64,000 nt of DNA from Catellatospora paridis (lineage in GTDB: Bacteria > Actinomycetota > Actinomycetes > Mycobacteriales > Micromonosporaceae), in NCBI RefSeq assembly GCF_009720365.1, contig NZ_ML769324.1, positions 94,195-158,194 of the forward strand, read 5' to 3'. The notes under the pieces are model-generated. The model was not told the DNA's origin and searched no databases. It worked only from the letters and a program-made list of their open reading frames with translations. This document shows positions 25,223 to 33,916 of this stretch, in pieces; the stretch's first letter is position 1, and every line of letters starts with the position of its first letter. The translations under genes and the position numbers were made by a program.

Positions 25223-25975
25223 TCAGGCGCCCGTGGCGGCGCGGGCCACCTGGATCAGGCTGGCGTGGTGGCGTTCGGCGTCGTATGCGGCGCGTCCGCC
25301 GCGTGCGCCGAACAGGCGCTTGCGGTAGACGAGGAAGGCCACGGCGCCGATGTTGATCAGCAGGGCGGTGACGCGGACCCAGGTGACGCGCTCGATCAGC
25401 TCGTACACCTCCAGCGGGATGAACGCCGCGGTGGCGATCGCGGCCAGGTACTCGCCCCAGCGGCGCAGCAGCCACAGCCCGGTGCCCTCGACCAGTTGGA
25501 GCAGGCCGTAGCAGGCCAGCGCGGCGGCGATCCAGGTGAGCGTCTGCGGCCGGGTGGCCAGCGCGGTGCGCACCAGGTGCACCAGCGGCGACTCGGCGAG
25601 GTTCCAGTGCAGCCGGTCGGCCAGCGGCTGCAGCAGGGGCAGATCCTGGTCGAACGCGATCCGCACGGCGGGCTGGGCACCGCGGAAGCGCCACACGGCG
25701 TACGCCCCCAGCAGCAGGAGCCCGCCACGGATCGCGCGCTCGACCGCCAGGGCCCGCAGCACCACGGCGTCGCGCAGCAGTTGCCCGCGCAGCGGCACGG
25801 GTGCCTCGTCGGCGGGGCCGGCGGCACGCGGCGGGCCGGGCACGTAGTCCCCGCAGCGCAGGCAGCGCCAGGCTGCCCCGTCGACGGTGTCCACCCGCAG
25901 GTGATCGCGAAGTTCGGGCTCGTCCGGTGCGTAGGTGAGGTGGTGCCGGGCGCAGGCCAGCAGGTTCCAGTCCAT
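25223..25975 (-). CDS. DUF2127 domain membrane protein
   Basis: 250 residues. A soluble N-terminal part with two Cys (WRCLRCGDYV, about 36-45) may bind metal. Four hydrophobic segments typical of DUF2127 follow (AIRGGLLLLGAYAVW, WIAAALACYGLLQLVEG, YLAAIATAAFIPLEVYEL, ALLINIGAVAFLVY). Function unknown. ATG 25975 has AGGAG 5 nt upstream. Palindromes lie just upstream (25986-26039). Confidence 0.8.
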   Translation of the reverse strand: MDWNLLACARHHLTYAPDEPELRDHLRVDTVDGAAWRCLRCGDYVPGPPRAAGPADEAPVPLRGQLLRDAVVLRALAVERAIRGGLLLLGAYAVWRFRGAQPAVRIAFDQDLPLLQPLADRLHWNLAESPLVHLVRTALATRPQTLTWIAAALACYGLLQLVEGTGLWLLRRWGEYLAAIATAAFIPLEVYELIERVTWVRVTALLINIGAVAFLVYRKRLFGARGGRAAYDAERHHASLIQVARAATGA

Positions 25976-25985
25976 AGCGCTCCTG

Positions 25986-26039
25986 CCTGAGTCCGACTCT
26001 CAGGTTATCCGGTTTCGAACCGTTTCAGACCGATTGGTC
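25986..26039. promoter_or_regulatory. Cluster of three short palindromes upstream of the DUF2127 gene
   Basis: CCTGAG-N7-CTCAGG (25986-26004), CGGTT-TCG-AACCG (26010-26022) and GACC-GATT-GGTC (26028-26039) are perfect inverted repeats in a divergent promoter region. They may be operators. No regulator can be assigned. Confidence 0.4.
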
Positions 26040-26150
26040 ATGGACCCGGGCAGCGCGAAATGTCCGTATCACCCTCGTCCGAAAGTACTACATCAACACA
26101 GCCTGAATGCATGGACTAGACCTACGACCTGCGCCTTCGTAGCGCTCAAC

Positions 26151-26166
26151 AGTGGTCCCGACCACT
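26151..26166. promoter_or_regulatory. Candidate DasR-type (dre) operator
   Basis: AGTGGTCCCGACCACT is a perfect 16-bp inverted repeat apart from its CC centre. It keeps the TGGTC-nn-GACCA core and the outer bases of the DasR-responsive element known in Streptomyces. It ends 32 nt before the TAGGAT -10 box (26199-26204) of the downstream lysozyme-like gene, so it sits at or above the -35 region. Confidence 0.55.
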
Positions 26167-26210
26167 ATTCGCAGGTGGGCAGCGGTCGATCGCCTTTCTA
26201 GGATCGGCGA

Positions 26211-27113
26211 ATGCGTGGCAACGGAGCACACGAGCAGCGCGGAGTCGGCCGTCACCGAGCGGCAACCCGCCAGAATCCCCTGACCAGTCCCCTCAAGTCC
26301 CTCGCGGAGGCGATCAGCCGGCTCAAGTCGGCCGACTCGCGCAAGCTGATGGCAGTGACCGGCCTCGTCGGCGCCCTGGGCGCCGCCACGGTCGGCGGAG
26401 TGGCGGCCGGCGCCGGCGCACCCGAACACCAGGTGACCCTGCAGACCGCGAGCGCCAACCGGGCCGTGGCCGACCAGGCCGCGACGCGGTCGATGGACCG
26501 CGCCGCGACCACCGCGAGCAAGCCGGTCGAGGCCGCGGCCCCCAAGGCAGCGCCCAAGGCCCAGCCGAAGGCCGCAGCCCCCAAGGCAGCGCCCAAGGCC
26601 GCCCCGAAGGCAGCGCCCAAGATCGCCGCAAAGCCCAAGGTGGCCGTGAAGCCGAAGGCCGCCCCCAAGCCGGTCCTGCGCCCCGTCGCCGGGCTGGACA
26701 TGACCCAGATGCGCAACGCCCAGGCGATCGTGCAGGCCGGCAAGGAGCTGGGCCTGCCCAAGCGCGCCTACGTGGCGGCGGTCGCCTGCGCGATGCAGGA
26801 GAGCCAGCTGTACAACCTGGCCAGCACCGTGTACGCGGAGTCGTACGACTACACCAACCAGGGTGAGGGCTCCGACCACGACTCGGTCGGCCTGTTCCAG
26901 CAGCGCCCGACCTCCGGCTGGGGCACCGTGCGCGACCTGATGCAGCCCAAGTACGCGGCGACCCAGTTCTACAAGGCCCTCGACAACGTCGCGGGCTGGC
27001 AGGACATGCCGCTGACCCTGGCCATCCAGGAGGTCCAGGTGTCGGCCTTCCCGTACCACTACGCCAAGCACGAGACCCGTGCCCAGCAGGTCGTGGACGC
27101 ACTGACCCGATAA
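26211..27113 (+). CDS. Membrane-anchored or secreted lysozyme-like protein with Ala/Lys/Pro repeats
   Basis: 300 residues. A basic N-terminus is followed by one hydrophobic segment (AVTGLVGALGAATVGGVAAGAGA, given in part; about 48-70) acting as signal or anchor. A low-complexity AAPKAAPKA-type region (about 108-160) would reach through the cell wall. The C-terminal 130 residues look like a transglycosylase/lysozyme fold: the likely catalytic Glu is in AMQESQLYN (about 197), with SVGLFQQRPTSGWGT following. It probably acts on peptidoglycan. TAGGAT stands 6 nt before ATG 26211 (leaderless), with a DasR-like site upstream. Confidence 0.78.
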   Translation: MRGNGAHEQRGVGRHRAATRQNPLTSPLKSLAEAISRLKSADSRKLMAVTGLVGALGAATVGGVAAGAGAPEHQVTLQTASANRAVADQAATRSMDRAATTASKPVEAAAPKAAPKAQPKAAAPKAAPKAAPKAAPKIAAKPKVAVKPKAAPKPVLRPVAGLDMTQMRNAQAIVQAGKELGLPKRAYVAAVACAMQESQLYNLASTVYAESYDYTNQGEGSDHDSVGLFQQRPTSGWGTVRDLMQPKYAATQFYKALDNVAGWQDMPLTLAIQEVQVSAFPYHYAKHETRAQQVVDALTR

Positions 27114-27136
27114 CCGCACGCCACCGCGGCGGTGAG

Positions 27137-28048
27137 TCACTGCCCCGGCCGTCGGAACCGACCGGTTCCGGACGGCCGGGGCTCTTCCATGCCCGGCGGC
27201 AGCGGGGCCAGATGGAACCGCGTGATCAGGTTCGCCAGGATGGTGCGCAGCGCGGACAGCGTGCGGGCGCGGTCGCCGCCGCCGTCGTGCAGCAGCACGA
27301 TCGCGCCCGGGGCGGCCTGCCCGGTGACGTCCGCCGCTATGCGGTACGACGGCCCGTTCTGCCAGTCGCGCGGGTCGACCCGCCAGTGCAGCGACGTCAT
27401 GCCCAGCCGCCGCGCGGCCGCCACCAGGGTGGCCGTCCAGTTGCCGCCCGGCTGGCGGTAGTACGAGATCCGCGCCGTCGGCGCCGCCGCGACCAGGGCC
27501 GCGTTGGTGCGCTGCAGATCGGCGAGCACCGTCGGCTCGTCCCGCAGGCCCAGCCACACGTCGTGGCTCCAGCTGTGGTTGCACAGCGTGTGCCCGTCCG
27601 CGACGACATCGCGTACCAGCTGCGGATACTTCGCGGCCTTCGCGCCGATCATGCAGAAGGTGGCCCGTACGCCGTAGTCGCGCAGCAGCGCCAGGACCTG
27701 CGGCGTCCACACCTCGTCCGGGCCGTCGTCGAAGGTCAGCGCGACCTCGGGGGTGCCGGTGGTCAGCCGGCTGCCGAACGGGCCGCCTTTCTCGACGGGC
27801 AGCGGGGGCCGGTCCGGCCCGGTGATCGGCTGGGGCCGGGGCGGCAGCGGCGGCAGTGCGAGCCGGGCGTTCGGGCCGACCCGGTCACGGGAGGTCTTCG
27901 GGGTGTCCGACCGGTCGCCGAGCCCGGTCCGGGAACGGCTGCCGGCGAGGTGTCCGAGCAGGAATCCGCCGACGAGGATGACGACGACCAGCACCAGCGC
28001 GGTGACGATAGCGCGCCGGCGGTTCCCGGGTGCCGATCCGGCGCGCAT
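27137..28048 (-). CDS. Polysaccharide deacetylase (NodB homology domain)
   Basis: 303 residues. An N-terminal membrane anchor (IVTALVLVVVILVGGFLLG, about 14-32) and a Pro-rich linker precede the NodB domain. The catalytic/metal motif 1 is TFDDGPDE (about 104) and motif 2 is HTLCNHSWSHD (about 150). Further NodB motifs are YYRQPGGNW and IVLLHDGGG. It removes acetyl groups from N-acetylglucosamine residues outside the membrane, in peptidoglycan or a related polymer. ATG 28048 has GGAGGAG immediately upstream. Its 3' end contains a hairpin shared with the converging gene. Confidence 0.9.
   Translation of the reverse strand: MRAGSAPGNRRRAIVTALVLVVVILVGGFLLGHLAGSRSRTGLGDRSDTPKTSRDRVGPNARLALPPLPPRPQPITGPDRPPLPVEKGGPFGSRLTTGTPEVALTFDDGPDEVWTPQVLALLRDYGVRATFCMIGAKAAKYPQLVRDVVADGHTLCNHSWSHDVWLGLRDEPTVLADLQRTNAALVAAAPTARISYYRQPGGNWTATLVAAARRLGMTSLHWRVDPRDWQNGPSYRIAADVTGQAAPGAIVLLHDGGGDRARTLSALRTILANLITRFHLAPLPPGMEEPRPSGTGRFRRPGQ
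27143..27181. terminator. Hairpin inside the 3' end of the NodB gene
   Basis: CCCCGGCCGTCGGAACC (27143-27159) pairs with GGTTCCGGACGGCCGGGG (27164-27181) with one bulged G and a 4-nt loop. It is 30 nt past the stop of the plus-strand gene, but within the last codons of the minus-strand deacetylase. Confidence 0.6.
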
Positions 28049-28109
28049 GACTCCTCCTGCGGCCTACGTACCAGCACCATACCAAAATGACCAAATAGGT
28101 CGTATGTGT

Positions 28110-31100
28110 TCAGCGCGCACCGCGAACGAGGGGGAACGGCAGTGTTTCCCGGATGGACCGGCCGGTGAGCAGCATGACCAGCCGGTCGACGCCGATGCCG
28201 AGCCCGCCGGTGGGCGGCATGGCGTATTCGAGCGCCTGCAGGAAGTCCTCGTCCAGCTCCATCGCCTCCGGGTCGCCGCCCGCGGCCAGCAGCGACTGCT
28301 CGGTGAGCCGGCGGCGCTGCTCGATCGGGTCGGTGAGCTCGGAGTACGCCGTGCCCAGCTCGGTGCCGAAGGCGACCAGGTCCCAGCGTTCGGCCAGCCG
28401 CGCGTCGACGCGGCTCTGCCGGGTCAGCGGGGACACGTCGGTCGGGAAGTCCTTGTAGAACGTCGGCATGATGGTCTTCTCCTCGACCAGCCGCTCGTAC
28501 ATCTCCAGCACCACCGCGCCGCGGCCCCACTTCGGGTCGTACGGGATCTTCGCGTCGTCGCAGAGTTTGCGCAGCTTCTCCACATCGGTGTCGGCGGTGA
28601 TCTCCTCGCCGAGCGCGGACGAGATCGCCTCGTCGACGGTGCGCACGGTCCAGTCCCCCGACACGTCGTGCGGCTGGCCGTCGTGCATGATCACGCATTC
28701 GCCGTTGGCGGCCCGCGCCGCGGACTGCACCACCTCGCGGGTCAGCGTCAGCATCGAGTCGTAGTCGGCGTAGGCCTGGTACGCCTCCAGCATGGAGAAC
28801 TCGGGGTTGTGCTTGTAGTCCACGCCCTCGTTGCGGAAGGTGCGACCCAGCTCGAACACCTTCTCCACGCCGCCCACGGCCAGCCGCTTCAGATACAGCT
28901 CGGGCGCGATGCGCAGGTAGAGGCGCAGGTCGTAGGCGTTGATGTGGGTGGTGAACGGGCGGGCGTTGGCGCCGCCGTGGATGCGCTGCAGGATCGGCGT
29001 CTCCACCTCGATGAAGCCGCGGTCGTTGAAAGACTGGCGCAGGCTGTGCACCGCCGCGCTGCGTGCCCGCAGCAGGTCGCGCGCCGTATTGCTGGTGATG
29101 AGGTCGAGGTAGCGCTGGCGGACCTTGGCCTCCGGGTCGGTCAGGCCGCTGTGCTTGTCCGGCAGCGGGCGCAGGCACTTTCCGGTGATCTCCCAGGTGT
29201 CCACGTGCACGGACAGCTCGCCGCGCTTGGTGGTGACCACCTCGCCGGTGACGCCGACGTGGTCGCCGATGTCGATCGCCTCGGTCCACCCCGCGACGTC
29301 GCGGTCGATCATCAGCTGCAGGTCGCCGTCCCAGTCGCGGATGGTCGCGAAGGCGATGTGGCCGTGGTCGCGCAGCAGCATCACCCGGCCGGCCGTCGAC
29401 ACCCGGTCGCCGGTGCGCGTGTCGGCGGGCGTCTCCGGGTGCCGGTCGCGGATCTGCCCGCAGGTCGCGGTCGGGTGGAAGCCCACCGGGTACGGGTCGA
29501 CGCCGTCGGCGCGCAGCCGTTCCAGCTTGGCCAGGCGTACCGCCATCTGCTCGTTGGCGCTCTCGTCGTGCGCCGCACCGGCCGGCTCGGCCGGCTCCGC
29601 GGGCGCGGGCAGGCCCGCCAGCACGGGCGCCGCGGTGGCGTCCAGCGCGGCCACCGGCGTGCCCGGCACGGTCAGGAAGCCCTCCGCGATCGCCGAGGCC
29701 AGACCGACCTTGGCCAGGTCGCGCCGCTCGCCGAAGCACAGGTAGCGCGGCACCCACTCCGGCTGGTACTTGATGTTCGACCGGTACAGCTGCTCCAGCT
29801 GCCACCACTTGGAGAAGAACATCAGCACCCGCCGCCACAGCCGCAGCACCGGCCCGGCGCCGATGCGGCCGCCCTCCTCGAACACCGCCCGGAACACCGC
29901 GAAGTTCAGCGACACCCGCTCCACGCCCAGCTTGGGCGCGGCGTTCATGAGCGCGGTGACCATGAACTCCATGACGCCGTTCTCGGCCTCGTGGTCGCGG
30001 CGCATCAGGTCCAGCGACAGGCCGCGGCGGCCCCACGGGCTGAACGACAGCATCGAGCGCACGATGCCGTCGCGGTCGCGGGCCTCGACCAGCACGCACT
30101 GCCCGTCGTTGGGGTCGCCGAGGCGGCCCAGCGCCATGGAGAAGCCGCGCTCGCTGTCGGTGTCGCGCCACCGGGTGGCCAGTTCCGCGATCTCCTTCAT
30201 CTCGTCGGGCGGGATCTCTGCGTGGCGGCGCACCGTCGAGGTGTAGCCGGCCCGCTCGACCCGGTTGACGGCCTGGCGCACCTGGCGCATCTCCCGCCCG
30301 TCCAGGGAGTACCGGTCGGTCAGCAGGATCGCCTCGTCGCCCAGCTCCAGCACCTTCAACCCGGCCTTGTGGTACGCCGTGGCGCCCTCCTCGCTGGCGC
30401 CCATGGCCGCCGGGGTCCAGGCGTAGCTGCGGGCCTCCTCCAGCCACGCGTCGATGGCCTGGCCCCAGGCCTCCGGGTCGCCGACGGGATCGCCGCTGGC
30501 CAGGCTCACCCCGTTGACCGGGCGGTAGGTGACGGCGGCCTTGCCGCTCGGTGAGAAGGTCACCAGCTTGTCCCGGCGGGTGGCGAAGTAGCCCAGCGAG
30601 TCGCGCTCGCCGTAGTGGTCCAGCAGGCCGCGCACCTTCACCTCGTCGGCGGGTTCGAGCACGGAGTTGACCTGCTGCGAGCGCAGCAGCGTGAACAGCG
30701 CCGCGAACACCGCGATCGCACCGAACAGGCCGAGCACGAAGTTGACCCAGCCGGGCGCGGCGCCGTCGCGGGTCACGTCGAACTCGAACGCGCCGCCGAG
30801 GACCTTCTCCGCCGCGTACGCGAGCTGCTCCCCGGCGTCCGAGCCGAGCGTGCCGGGGAACGCGGCGACCAGGCTGTAGCCCAGGCCGATGCCGACGGCG
30901 GCGACGCCCGCGAAGACGGCGAGGGCCTTCCACACGGCGCCCTTGCGGATCCGGGCGTAGAACTGCTTGCGGGCCAGGAACAGGATGACCAGCGCCGCGA
31001 CGCCGACGAGCACCGCGATGCTGGTGGCCACCCGGCCCCAGCCACTGAACAGCGGCACTCCGGCGTCGTCGACCAGCTCGCCCTCGGGCACCAGCGTGAT

Positions 31101-31424
31101 CACGCCGAGCGCGAGCACGCTCGATCCCACGTCGATGATCAGGTAGACGATCATGGTCCACCAGGCGATCTTCTTACGCCGGGCGGTGGCCGCGGCGAGC
31201 ACCGCCATGAACGCCGCGTACGCGAGGTTCGCCGGGACCGGGATCAGGACGTCGTCGAGGATGCGGCGTACCGGCTGGGTGCTGTGCCCGAGCGCGCCGC
31301 CGACCGCGGCCAGCGCGCTGATCGCGGCGATGCAGGCGATCAGGATGGCGAAGACGCGGGGGACCTTCTCCCGCCAGTTCCGTCCGTTCGCGCGGGTCGC
31401 CGCGTCTGCAGCAGGTGGAACCAC
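28110..31424 (-). CDS. lysX: Bifunctional lysylphosphatidylglycerol synthase / lysyl-tRNA synthetase
   Basis: 1104 residues. Six or seven N-terminal membrane helices come first (to about 225). A DUF2156 transferase domain follows (about 240-560; LDLMRRDHEAENGVMEFMV, split from RWRDTDSERGFSM). A complete class II LysRS lies at about 600-1104, with the OB-fold VMLLRDHGHIAF, motif 2 FELGRTFRNEG and motif 3 GLGIGVDRLVMLL. The LysRS half charges tRNA-Lys. The membrane half transfers lysine to phosphatidylglycerol, lowering surface negative charge and giving resistance to cationic peptides. GTG 31424 has GAGGTG upstream. It resembles the mycobacterial LysX fusion. Confidence 0.94.
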   Translation of the reverse strand: MVPPAADAATRANGRNWREKVPRVFAILIACIAAISALAAVGGALGHSTQPVRRILDDVLIPVPANLAYAAFMAVLAAATARRKKIAWWTMIVYLIIDVGSSVLALGVITLVPEGELVDDAGVPLFSGWGRVATSIAVLVGVAALVILFLARKQFYARIRKGAVWKALAVFAGVAAVGIGLGYSLVAAFPGTLGSDAGEQLAYAAEKVLGGAFEFDVTRDGAAPGWVNFVLGLFGAIAVFAALFTLLRSQQVNSVLEPADEVKVRGLLDHYGERDSLGYFATRRDKLVTFSPSGKAAVTYRPVNGVSLASGDPVGDPEAWGQAIDAWLEEARSYAWTPAAMGASEEGATAYHKAGLKVLELGDEAILLTDRYSLDGREMRQVRQAVNRVERAGYTSTVRRHAEIPPDEMKEIAELATRWRDTDSERGFSMALGRLGDPNDGQCVLVEARDRDGIVRSMLSFSPWGRRGLSLDLMRRDHEAENGVMEFMVTALMNAAPKLGVERVSLNFAVFRAVFEEGGRIGAGPVLRLWRRVLMFFSKWWQLEQLYRSNIKYQPEWVPRYLCFGERRDLAKVGLASAIAEGFLTVPGTPVAALDATAAPVLAGLPAPAEPAEPAGAAHDESANEQMAVRLAKLERLRADGVDPYPVGFHPTATCGQIRDRHPETPADTRTGDRVSTAGRVMLLRDHGHIAFATIRDWDGDLQLMIDRDVAGWTEAIDIGDHVGVTGEVVTTKRGELSVHVDTWEITGKCLRPLPDKHSGLTDPEAKVRQRYLDLITSNTARDLLRARSAAVHSLRQSFNDRGFIEVETPILQRIHGGANARPFTTHINAYDLRLYLRIAPELYLKRLAVGGVEKVFELGRTFRNEGVDYKHNPEFSMLEAYQAYADYDSMLTLTREVVQSAARAANGECVIMHDGQPHDVSGDWTVRTVDEAISSALGEEITADTDVEKLRKLCDDAKIPYDPKWGRGAVVLEMYERLVEEKTIMPTFYKDFPTDVSPLTRQSRVDARLAERWDLVAFGTELGTAYSELTDPIEQRRRLTEQSLLAAGGDPEAMELDEDFLQALEYAMPPTGGLGIGVDRLVMLLTGRSIRETLPFPLVRGAR

Positions 31425-31540
31425 GTGCCACCTCGTCTCGTCGGCGATGTATCCGGGCCGTCAACACGAACATATGGCACTCACTACACTTAACGCAGCA
31501 AATATGATGAAAGCTCAGGTATGGGGGCGGGGGTGGGACG

Positions 31541-32323
31541 GTGTCCGACTGGTTCCACCGCACGGTCGTCGAGACCGGCCGGCTGCCCCTGTTCTGCTTC
31601 TTCGCCGGAGTGATCTTCGGGTTCGTCTTCATCCGGTTCTCGGTGCGCATGATCCGGGCGCAGGTGAAGTGGTGGCCCGGCAACGTCACCCCCGGCGGCG
31701 GCCTGCACATCCACCATGTCGTCTTCGGCGTGGTGTTCATGCTGGTGGCAGGCGTGGCCGCGCTGGTCGTGCCGGACGATTACGTGTTCTGGCGGTCGGT
31801 CCTCGCCGCGCTGTTCGGCATCGGCTCGGCACTGGTCCTCGACGAGTTCGCGCTGATCCTGCACCTGGAGGACGTGTACTGGTCGGAGAAGGGCCGCACC
31901 TCGATCGACGCGGTGTTCGTGGCGGTCTCCGTGACCGGGCTGCTGGTGCTCGGCATACGCCCGGCGGGGATCGACTCCCTGATGCTGGCCGCTGCCGCGG
32001 CGGGCGGCATCGGCTGGGTGATCGCCGGGGCCATCGCGTCCACGCACCTGGGGCTGGTCCTGCTCACCCTGGTCAAGGGCAAGATCTGGACCGGGCTGAT
32101 CGGCCTGTTCATCCCGGTGCTGCTGATCGTCGGCGCCATCCGGCTGGCCCGCCCGCACTCCCCCTGGGCCCGCTGGCGCTACCAGCGGCCGACCCCGAAA
32201 GCCGCCGCGAAGCTGGCCAAGTCGACCTGGCGGGAGGTGCAGCTGCGGCGCCCCGCGATCAAAGCGAAGATCTGGTTCCAGGAGCTGCTGGCCGGACACC
32301 ACGACGCTCCCCCACAGCGGTGA
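31541..32323 (+). CDS. Conserved-type integral membrane protein with HIHH motif
   Basis: 260 residues, about six hydrophobic segments. A GGGLHIHHVVFG motif (about 52-63) follows the first helix, and ALVLDEFALILHLEDVYW (about 98-115) holds more acidic and His residues. Together they could form a metal site at the membrane. The basic C-terminal tail is cytoplasmic-like. No named family is recognised. GTG 31541 follows a G-rich stretch. An AT-rich region with TATGAT (31503-31508) is shared with divergent lysX. Confidence 0.72.
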   Translation: MSDWFHRTVVETGRLPLFCFFAGVIFGFVFIRFSVRMIRAQVKWWPGNVTPGGGLHIHHVVFGVVFMLVAGVAALVVPDDYVFWRSVLAALFGIGSALVLDEFALILHLEDVYWSEKGRTSIDAVFVAVSVTGLLVLGIRPAGIDSLMLAAAAAGGIGWVIAGAIASTHLGLVLLTLVKGKIWTGLIGLFIPVLLIVGAIRLARPHSPWARWRYQRPTPKAAAKLAKSTWREVQLRRPAIKAKIWFQELLAGHHDAPPQR

Positions 32324-32373
32324 GGCGGGCCGATATGGTGCAACCACCGTCGTCAGTGGAGGAGCAGCCCAAG

Positions 32374-33213
32374 GTGCGCCGTGCTCACGTCATCACCGCC
32401 TGGGCGGTCTGCACCCTGCTGGGCGGCGCGCTGCTGGCCCTGCCCGACGACGGGCCCCGCCTGATCTCGTTCAGCGACGCGCACGGCCCCGGCCTGCTCG
32501 ACACGGTCGGCGCGGTGCTGGCCCTGGCCGGATCCGCACTGGCCTGGTGGTGGATCTGGCGGGACCGCCGCCGGCTGGCCGCCGCACCGCTGTGGTGGCA
32601 GATCACCGCGCCCATCGCGGGCGGCCTCGGACTCGGCCTGGTCCTCGCGTCGGTGCTCGGCGACTTCGCACTGTGGTGGGCGGTCGGCGCGCTGCTCGTC
32701 ACGCTGGTGCAGGTCGGGCTGTTCGTCTCGGTCAGCGGCATCGGCGCGCACCGGCCCACCCGGGTGCGGGTCACCGGCTACGTGACACGCGGCGCGAACG
32801 ACGCGCTGGAAGTGCTGATCTTTGAGTATCCGAGCACCCCCGGCACGCATCTGCCCGGCGGGGGCGTCGAGCGGGGTGAGCTGCTCAACGACGCGATGGT
32901 CCGGGAGACGTACGAGGAGACCGGCGTGTCCGGCGCGCTGGCCGTGCTCAGCGTCGTGGGCGTGCAGAGCGGCCGGTTCGCCGACACCCGCCGCCCGTAC
33001 CTGAACGTCTACTTCCACCTGCGCACCGACGACGACCGCGGCCAGTGGCGGCACACCGTCATCGGCGATCCCGGCGTCTGGGACACCGGCCTGGTCGTCA
33101 CCTGCCGCTTCATCCCCCTCGCCAAGGCCCGCGAGCTGCTGCGCGACACCGGCAACACCCAGCACGCCTTCCTCGACCTGCTCGCCGTCCCCGCCGCGAA
33201 CCCCCTGTCCTGA
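32374..33213 (+). CDS. Membrane-anchored NUDIX hydrolase
   Basis: 279 residues. Four hydrophobic segments come first (about 6-22, 40-58, 70-90, 95-115). A NUDIX domain follows with an intact box, GGGVERGELLNDAMVRETYE then ETGV (about 166-189). NUDIX enzymes cleave nucleoside diphosphates linked to another group; the substrate here is unknown. GTG 32374 has GGAGGAG 9 nt upstream. TATGGT at 32334-32339 would serve as the -10 box of a short leader. A possible ATG at 32335 lies in that promoter. Confidence 0.8.
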   Translation: MRRAHVITAWAVCTLLGGALLALPDDGPRLISFSDAHGPGLLDTVGAVLALAGSALAWWWIWRDRRRLAAAPLWWQITAPIAGGLGLGLVLASVLGDFALWWAVGALLVTLVQVGLFVSVSGIGAHRPTRVRVTGYVTRGANDALEVLIFEYPSTPGTHLPGGGVERGELLNDAMVRETYEETGVSGALAVLSVVGVQSGRFADTRRPYLNVYFHLRTDDDRGQWRHTVIGDPGVWDTGLVVTCRFIPLAKARELLRDTGNTQHAFLDLLAVPAANPLS

Positions 33214-33237
33214 GCCGCCCGCCGGTACGATCCGGCC

Positions 33238-33786
33238 GTGGCATCCCCTCATGACCGTTTTCCGTTGCTGTTCGCCCCACAGCGATGGGAGTGGGCCGGC
33301 GTCGACTGCCGGTTCTCCACGACCGCGCCGCCGGACCGGCTCGTCACCAACGTGCACGTCGTCGGCTTCGCCGGGGATCGGGTCGTGCTCTGCCGGGACG
33401 AGCGGGACGTGTGGTTCCTGCCCGGCGGCACCCGCGAGCCCGACGAGACCGTCGCCGAGTGCGCCGCCCGCGAGCTGCGCGAGGAGGCCGGGGCGGTGCT
33501 GCGCGGCCCGCTGCACGTCATCGGCGCGCACCACGCGGTGTCCGACCAGCCCGCGCCCTACCGGCCGCACCAGCCGCACCCGGAGATGGCCTGGCTGTGG
33601 TGCTTCGCCGAGGTGAGCGTCGAGGGCGCGCCGGACAACCCCGACGACGGCGAGACCGTCCTCGAGGTACGCGCACACGCCCTCGACGACGCCCGCCGCC
33701 TGCTCCTCACCGACGGCCCCTGGTACCCCGAGCTGGTCACCCTCGCCGCCGAGCAACGCGCCGCCGGCACCGCGACGCCCCTCTGA
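33238..33786 (+). CDS. NUDIX hydrolase
   Basis: 182 residues. The NUDIX box is complete: GGTREPDETVAECAARELRE then EAG (about 62-84). The region before it (HVVGFAGDRVVLCRDERDVW) is the normal first strands. It lies 24 nt after another NUDIX gene. TACGAT (33226-33231) is 6 nt before GTG 33238, so it may have its own leaderless promoter. Substrate unknown. Confidence 0.87.
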   Translation: MASPHDRFPLLFAPQRWEWAGVDCRFSTTAPPDRLVTNVHVVGFAGDRVVLCRDERDVWFLPGGTREPDETVAECAARELREEAGAVLRGPLHVIGAHHAVSDQPAPYRPHQPHPEMAWLWCFAEVSVEGAPDNPDDGETVLEVRAHALDDARRLLLTDGPWYPELVTLAAEQRAAGTATPL

Positions 33787-33799
33787 CCGTGCCCGTCTC

Positions 33800-33859
33800 G
33801 CAGTTTCGGGGAAAGTGCGCGTAAGGGGACGTCGATTCCTGCAGTTTCCCCGAAACTGC
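33800..33859. terminator. Inverted repeat between convergent NUDIX and DnaN-like genes
   Basis: GCAGTTTCGGGGAAA (33800-33814) pairs perfectly with TTTCCCCGAAACTGC (33845-33859). The right arm also belongs to a shorter local palindrome (33841-33859). It is 13 nt after the NUDIX stop. Confidence 0.68.
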
Positions 33860-33916
33860 AGGCCGCCCGGCGTCGGCGACCCTGGGGGGTCGGCGGTCCT
33901 CGTGGTTGACCGAGGG

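Noticed and set aside
26520-26680. Short tandem repeats resembling a CRISPR or satellite
   Set aside because: They are codon-level repeats of an Ala/Lys/Pro-rich linker in a coding frame, without spacers.
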